Assembly: GCF_001894925.1 (NCBI RefSeq)
Contig: NZ_BCXD01000003.1
Coordinates: 124,001-188,000, forward strand
Reading direction: 5' to 3'
From: Rhodococcus rhodnii NBRC 100604
Lineage (GTDB): Bacteria; Actinomycetota; Actinomycetes; Mycobacteriales; Mycobacteriaceae
DNA: 64,000 nucleotides
Part shown: piece by piece, positions 60,767-64,000 of the stretch
How the letters are laid out: each line of letters opens with the position of its first letter
Numbering within the stretch: the first letter of the stretch is position 1
The notes under the pieces: generated by a model
Databases searched by the model: none
What the model saw: the letters and a program-made list of their open reading frames with translations, nothing else
What the model was told of the DNA's origin: nothing
Position numbers and translations under genes: made by a program

Positions 60767-61812
60767 GCACGCCGCTGCTCGTCGACGTCGACACCGGAAT
60801 CGACGACTCGCTCGCCCTGCTGTACCTGCTCGCCTCGCCGGAAGCCGAGGTACGCGGCATCGTCGCGACCGCGGGCAACGTCCCCGTGGCGCAGGTCGCG
60901 ACGAACACCCTCGCGTGGCTCGACCTCTGCGGCGCCGACGACGTCGAGGTCGCACTCGGCGCCGCGACGCCTCTCACCATCCCGCTCCGCACCACCGAGG
61001 ACACCCACGGCCCGTACGGCGTCGGGCACGCGGTGCTGCCGCCACCGCGGCGCACGACGTCGCCGCAGAGCGGTGCGCAACTGTGGATCGACGTGGCGCG
61101 GGCACACCCCGGCGAGGTCACCGGTCTCGTCACCGGCCCGCTGACGACGCTGGCCCTCGCCGTACGCGCCGAACCGGAACTGCCGAAGTTGCTGCAGCGC
61201 ATCGTCGTCATGGGCGGCGCCTTCGGCCACCCCGGCAACACGACACCCACGGCCGAATGGAACATCTCGGTCGACCCCGAAGCGGCGGCCGAGGTGTTCG
61301 CGGCGTTCTCCGGCCTCCCCGCGGGACGGCGGCCCGTGATCTGCGGGCTCGACGTCACCGAGACCATCGAGATGCGGCCCGAGCACCTGCGGCTGCTCGC
61401 CGTCCGGTCGGGAAGCGCACCGCCGGAACTGCTCTCCCCCGACGATCCGCCCACCGTCCGCTCGCGCGCCTCGAACCCGATCGTGCGTCACCTGTCGGAC
61501 GCGATCCGGTTCTACATGGACTTCCACCGCACCCACGATCAGGGCTACCTCGCGCACATGCACGACCCGTTCGCAGCCGCCTTCGCGCTCGGCCGGGTTC
61601 CCGTGACGATGCGGCCCGCGACGGTCGACGTCGAACTCGCCGGCAGCCTCACCCGGGGTATGACGGTCGCGGACTGGGTCGGCCACTGGGGACGCGAACC
61701 GAACGCCGACATCGTGACCGCGACCGACCCCGTCGCCTTCTTCGAGGACCTCGTCGAACGTGTGGGGAACCTCGCCCGCACGCGCGGGTCCGCGGCGATC
61801 GTCGCAGGGTAG
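60763..61812 (+). CDS. Inosine-uridine-type nucleoside hydrolase
   Basis: The 349-residue enzyme begins with the calcium-binding signature LLVDVDTGIDDSLALLYLLA. It also has VRGIVATAGNVPVAQVATNT, LVTGPLTTLALAVRAEPEL, VVMGGAFGHPGNTTPTAEWN and MHDPFAAAFAL with the later Ca ligand Asp. It cleaves ribonucleosides to base and ribose in nucleoside salvage; base preference is not clear. The start is GTG 60763, coupled to the OsmC gene. The VTT gene follows after 11 bp. Confidence 0.93.
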   Translation: MSTPLLVDVDTGIDDSLALLYLLASPEAEVRGIVATAGNVPVAQVATNTLAWLDLCGADDVEVALGAATPLTIPLRTTEDTHGPYGVGHAVLPPPRRTTSPQSGAQLWIDVARAHPGEVTGLVTGPLTTLALAVRAEPELPKLLQRIVVMGGAFGHPGNTTPTAEWNISVDPEAAAEVFAAFSGLPAGRRPVICGLDVTETIEMRPEHLRLLAVRSGSAPPELLSPDDPPTVRSRASNPIVRHLSDAIRFYMDFHRTHDQGYLAHMHDPFAAAFALGRVPVTMRPATVDVELAGSLTRGMTVADWVGHWGREPNADIVTATDPVAFFEDLVERVGNLARTRGSAAIVAG

Positions 61813-61823
61813 GCTCGCTAGTC

Positions 61824-62570
61824 GTGTTCCGTCTCGCACGGCTCGTTCCCCGCATCTCCCGGCCTCGTGTCTCCCGGATTCTCCGCGATCGTCGTGCCCT
61901 CGCGGCGCTGGGCGCTCTCGTCGTCGCCGTGATCGTCGTCCTGACCGTGCCGATGCCGACGGTCGCCGCGATCCGGGAGTGGGCCGATCACGCGGGTCCG
62001 CTGCTGCCCGTGCTGTTCGTCGTGGCCCACGCCCTCGTGACCATCCTGCCGTTCCCCCGAACGGTGTTCACGCTCAGCGCGGGGGTGCTGTTCGGCCCGC
62101 TGCTGGGTCTCGCTCTCACCATCGTCGCAACGACGCTGAGCGCGGTCGCCGCCCTGCTGCTGGTGCGCGCGATCGGACGCAAGGCGGTGTGGCAGCACCT
62201 GTCGCATCCCGCGGTCCGCCGCGTCGACGCGCACCTCGTCCGTCGCGGCGCGCTCGCCGTCGCGTCGTTGCGGCTCATCGCGTTCGTGCCGTTCGCCGTC
62301 GTGAACTACGTCGCGGGAGTGTCGTCGGTGCGGGCGCTGCCCTACACGATCGCGACCCTGGTCGGCATCGTCCCCGGGACGGCCGCGGTGGTGATTCTCG
62401 GCGACGCCGCCGCCGGCGGCACCCATCCCGGGCTGCTGGCGATCTCGGTGGTGTGTGTGATCGTGGGCATGTCGGGACTCGTGTTCGACCTGCGGCGGGC
62501 GTCGCACATGCCCGATCCCGGCAGCGACACCGAGATCACCCCGCCGCGCAAGACAAGCCCTCAAGGTTGA
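61824..62570 (+). CDS. VTT-domain (TVP38/TMEM64, DedA-like) membrane protein
   Basis: The 248-residue membrane protein has a short basic N-terminus, a first helix (ALGALVVAVIVVLTVPMPTV) and the VTT core: PFPRTVFTLSAGVLFGPLLG, LSAVAALLLVRAIGR, GALAVASLRLIAFVPFAVVN and NYVAGVSSVRALPYTIATLV. Relatives act in lipid scrambling or in envelope homeostasis. The start is GTG 61824. An AT-rich operator-like region begins inside its last codons and precedes the SatD-like gene. Confidence 0.9.
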   Translation: MFRLARLVPRISRPRVSRILRDRRALAALGALVVAVIVVLTVPMPTVAAIREWADHAGPLLPVLFVVAHALVTILPFPRTVFTLSAGVLFGPLLGLALTIVATTLSAVAALLLVRAIGRKAVWQHLSHPAVRRVDAHLVRRGALAVASLRLIAFVPFAVVNYVAGVSSVRALPYTIATLVGIVPGTAAVVILGDAAAGGTHPGLLAISVVCVIVGMSGLVFDLRRASHMPDPGSDTEITPPRKTSPQG

Positions 62571-62619
62571 TATCAAGCAATCAAGCTTCAAGCCTTGATT
62601 TATAGAAGTCCACCTTCTA
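62561..62619. promoter_or_regulatory. TCAAG-repeat operator region
   Basis: This AT-rich stretch holds TCAAG at 62561, 62573, 62581 and 62588 and the inverse CTTGA at 62594. It includes the palindrome TTGATATCAA (62567-62576). A separate inverted repeat, TAGAAG-N5-CTTCTA, spans 62603-62619. It ends 10 bp before the SatD-like gene, whose C-terminal helix-turn-helix may bind it (inference). Confidence 0.65.
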
Positions 62620-62629
62620 GCCTGGACTC

Positions 62630-63211
62630 GTGTTCGTCCTCACGATCGATCAACGCGGCAGCCGCCGTGACGTCGATCGTGTCACCGACCTGCTGACGAC
62701 GCTGCGCGACATGCCGGTCGTCCGCGCATTCCAGCGCACCGCGGGCGACGAGATCCAGGGCGTCGTCGAGGACGCCACCGTCGCCGTCGACGTCGCTCTC
62801 ACCGCAGTCGACGACGGCCACTGGGCCGTCGGCATCGGCGCGGGCCCCGTCGAACTCCCCCTGCCCGCCGAAACCCGCGCCGGCCGCGGCCCGGCGTTCG
62901 AGGCCGCGCGCGACGCCGTCGAGCGCGCCAAACGCGCCCTCACCCGCACCGCCGTCACCGGACCCGACACCGAGAGCGCACACGACGCCGACACCGCGCT
63001 CGCACTCGTCGCAGCGATCCTCGACCGCCGCTCCCCCGACGGCCGCAGCGCCGTCGCCCTCATCCGCGACGGGCTCAACCAGACCGAAGCCGCGACGCAC
63101 CTCGGCATCACCAAACAGGCCGTGTCGCAACGACTCGCCGCCGCAGGATGGGCACTCGAGACCCCCGGGCGCACCCTCGCGGCCCGACTGCTCGAACGGA
63201 GCGACCGATGA
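62630..63211 (+). CDS. SatD-like protein with C-terminal helix-turn-helix
   Basis: The 193-residue protein begins VFVLTIDQRGSRRDVDRVTD and has LVRAF-like VVRAFQRTAGDEIQGVVEDA and WAVGIGAGPVELP, a nucleotidyl-cyclase-like fold seen in SatD proteins. The C-terminal part is a sigma-70 region 4-like HTH, LNQTEAATHLGITKQAVSQR with LAAAGW. It may regulate its own operon through the TCAAG region upstream. The start is GTG 62630. The membrane protein gene overlaps its stop. Confidence 0.75.
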   Translation: MFVLTIDQRGSRRDVDRVTDLLTTLRDMPVVRAFQRTAGDEIQGVVEDATVAVDVALTAVDDGHWAVGIGAGPVELPLPAETRAGRGPAFEAARDAVERAKRALTRTAVTGPDTESAHDADTALALVAAILDRRSPDGRSAVALIRDGLNQTEAATHLGITKQAVSQRLAAAGWALETPGRTLAARLLERSDR

Positions 63212-63810
63212 TCGCACTCGTCGTCGTGGCGCTCGCCGTCGCGGCCCTGTCCCCCGCGCTGCAGCTCACCAGGGCTCCGCGAGTGGTGCCGCCACTGCTC
63301 GCGCTCGGCGCACTCGCCGTCGCCGCGATCACGACCGCCGCCGCACCGCCCGCCCGCGGTGTGATGCTCGCGCTCGTCGTCGTCGCCGCGGCGGTCGCGG
63401 CCGTCGCCGCGGGCGGCCCGCTGGTCCTCGCCGTCTTCCGCATCGCGCGGCGCACCACCACCCGCACCGACGATGCCCGGGACACGGAAGATCGGCCCCG
63501 CAGCGACGGGCCGCTTCGCCGTGGCGACGACGGGCCGCTTCGCCGTGGCGACGACGGGCCGCTTCGCCGTGGCGACGACGGGCCGCTTCGCGGTGGCCGG
63601 GTCATCGGCGTCCTCGAACGCGCCGCGGTCGCCGCCGCAGTCCTCGCCGGCTGGCCCGAGGGCATCGCGATCGTCCTCGCCGTCAAGGGGCTCGCCCGCT
63701 ACCCCGAACTCCGCGAACCCCAGGCCTCCGAACAGTTCATCATCGGAACCTTCACGAGCGTGCTGTGGTCGCTCGGCGCCGCCGCCATCGGCCGCGTCAT
63801 GCTGACCTGA
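63208..63810 (+). CDS. Four-helix membrane protein with a DGPLRRGD tandem repeat
   Basis: The 200-residue protein has three N-terminal helices (for example ALVVVALAVAALSPALQLTR), a charged loop and one or two C-terminal helices (AAVAAAVLAGWPEGIAIVLA, FTSVLWSLGAAAIGRV). The loop contains four copies of an eight-residue unit DGPLRRGD encoded by 24-bp direct repeats. ATG 63208 overlaps the SatD-like stop (ATGA). Proteins of this type accompany SatD-like regulators in actinobacteria; function is unknown. Confidence 0.75.
   Translation: MIALVVVALAVAALSPALQLTRAPRVVPPLLALGALAVAAITTAAAPPARGVMLALVVVAAAVAAVAAGGPLVLAVFRIARRTTTRTDDARDTEDRPRSDGPLRRGDDGPLRRGDDGPLRRGDDGPLRGGRVIGVLERAAVAAAVLAGWPEGIAIVLAVKGLARYPELREPQASEQFIIGTFTSVLWSLGAAAIGRVMLT
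63505..63597 (+). repeat. 24-bp in-frame tandem repeat, 3.9 copies
   Basis: Units GACGGGCCGCTTCGCCGTGG plus CGAC lie at 63505-63528, 63529-63552 and 63553-63576. They are identical, and a partial fourth with one substitution lies at 63577-63597. Identical copies suggest recent slippage, so copy number may vary between strains. Confidence 0.95.
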
Positions 63811-63825
63811 CCGGCTGCAGCACCA

Positions 63826-64000
63826 TCACTTACGGAAGCGGAGCTTCCAGGGAACCACTGCGGACTCGAGCTGCACCGCGAGACTCATCTTCGAGACGCC
63901 GTCGCTGCGCTCCTCGAACCGGATCGGCACCTCGGCGATCGACAGTCCGCGGCGCACGACACGATGGTTCATCTCGACCTGGAACGAGTAGCCGTTCGAC
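63826..64000 (-). CDS. C-terminal end of a polyprenol-phosphate mannosyltransferase (Ppm1-like)
   Basis: The 57 codons inside the window read SNGYSFQVEMNHRVVRRGLS, IAEVPIRFEERSDGVSKMS and end VVPWKLRFRK. The GYSFQ...VPIRFEER..G.SKMS pattern is the acceptor-side end of GT2 dolichol/polyprenol-phosphate mannose synthases. Ppm1 makes the mannose donor for lipoarabinomannan and protein mannosylation and usually lies next to lnt in this order. Here lnt is 38 kb away. The rest of the gene is outside the window. Confidence 0.85.
   Translation of the reverse strand, partial: SNGYSFQVEMNHRVVRRGLSIAEVPIRFEERSDGVSKMSLAVQLESAVVPWKLRFRK

Noticed and set aside
63505-63597. CRISPR-like repeat array
   Set aside because: Repeats are contiguous without spacers and in frame within a protein.

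Overview
The window is a contiguous piece of a high-GC actinobacterial chromosome. RbpA, a separate Lnt plus a dolichol-phosphate-mannose-synthase-like end, GuaB1, a DprE2-like reductase, F420-type PPOX proteins, a TreS/maltokinase pair and IdeR/DtxR-like boxes point to the order Mycobacteriales, most likely a Rhodococcus or close relative (inference; no rRNA is present). Genes are tightly packed, many start with GTG, and many overlap by 4 bp (ATGA or GTGA). I see no rRNA, tRNA, CRISPR array, intact insertion sequence or prophage.

Layout. 1-2.3 kb: maltokinase and treS, then a Zur-like box before a cysteine-free ribosomal protein L36. 2.3-7.3 kb: a frameshifted Rv2074-like PPOX gene, a DprE2-like reductase, a pair of cofactor-less sulfur/siroheme-type relics (a rhodanese with no cysteine and a NiR/SiR half-domain protein), an orphan maltokinase cap, an F420-type protein and an alcohol dehydrogenase. 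7.3-11 kb: TldE/TldD and a TSUP exporter. 11-14.4 kb: a stress block with a GAF-ANTAR regulator, a SigF/SigB-type sigma factor and a SigF-like promoter ahead of four small stress genes. 14.4-17.5 kb: a translationally coupled glycosyltransferase / acyl-CoA-dehydrogenase-like / PIG-L deacetylase / NodS-like methyltransferase operon, the best candidate here for an undescribed pathway. 17.6-26.4 kb: DUF421, CinA, alcohol dehydrogenase, amidohydrolases, fxsA, lnt, a perfect 50-bp palindromic terminator and rbpA.

27.4-32.4 kb is the accessory part: a 5'-truncated gene, a methyltransferase, a MerR regulator, a secreted S33 peptidase, a MazE-type antitoxin remnant and a symmetric four-site repeat before an AraC/GyrI-type regulator. 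33.4-38.4 kb holds an orphan ATP synthase gamma subunit and a CopB-type ATPase behind a copper-box palindrome. 38.4-45.6 kb holds a frameshifted Baeyer-Villiger-type monooxygenase, a NicC-like monooxygenase with its IclR regulator, and ndh. 45.6-50.4 kb is an iron island with three IdeR-like boxes, a FhuF/IucA-C-like protein and a siderophore ABC importer whose first permease carries an extra RDD-like membrane domain. 50.4-64 kb holds a DUF2156 (MprF-like) membrane protein with a pseudo-rhomboid-like N-terminus, a BlaI/M56 pair with its operator, gnd, guaB1, a lysoplasmalogenase, OsmC, a nucleoside hydrolase, a VTT protein, a SatD-like/membrane protein pair and the end of a mannosyltransferase gene.

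Three genes are broken by single-base changes: frameshifts near 2613 and 39033, both an extra T after GGGG, and an in-frame TAG at 18356. They may be genuine decay or sequence errors.
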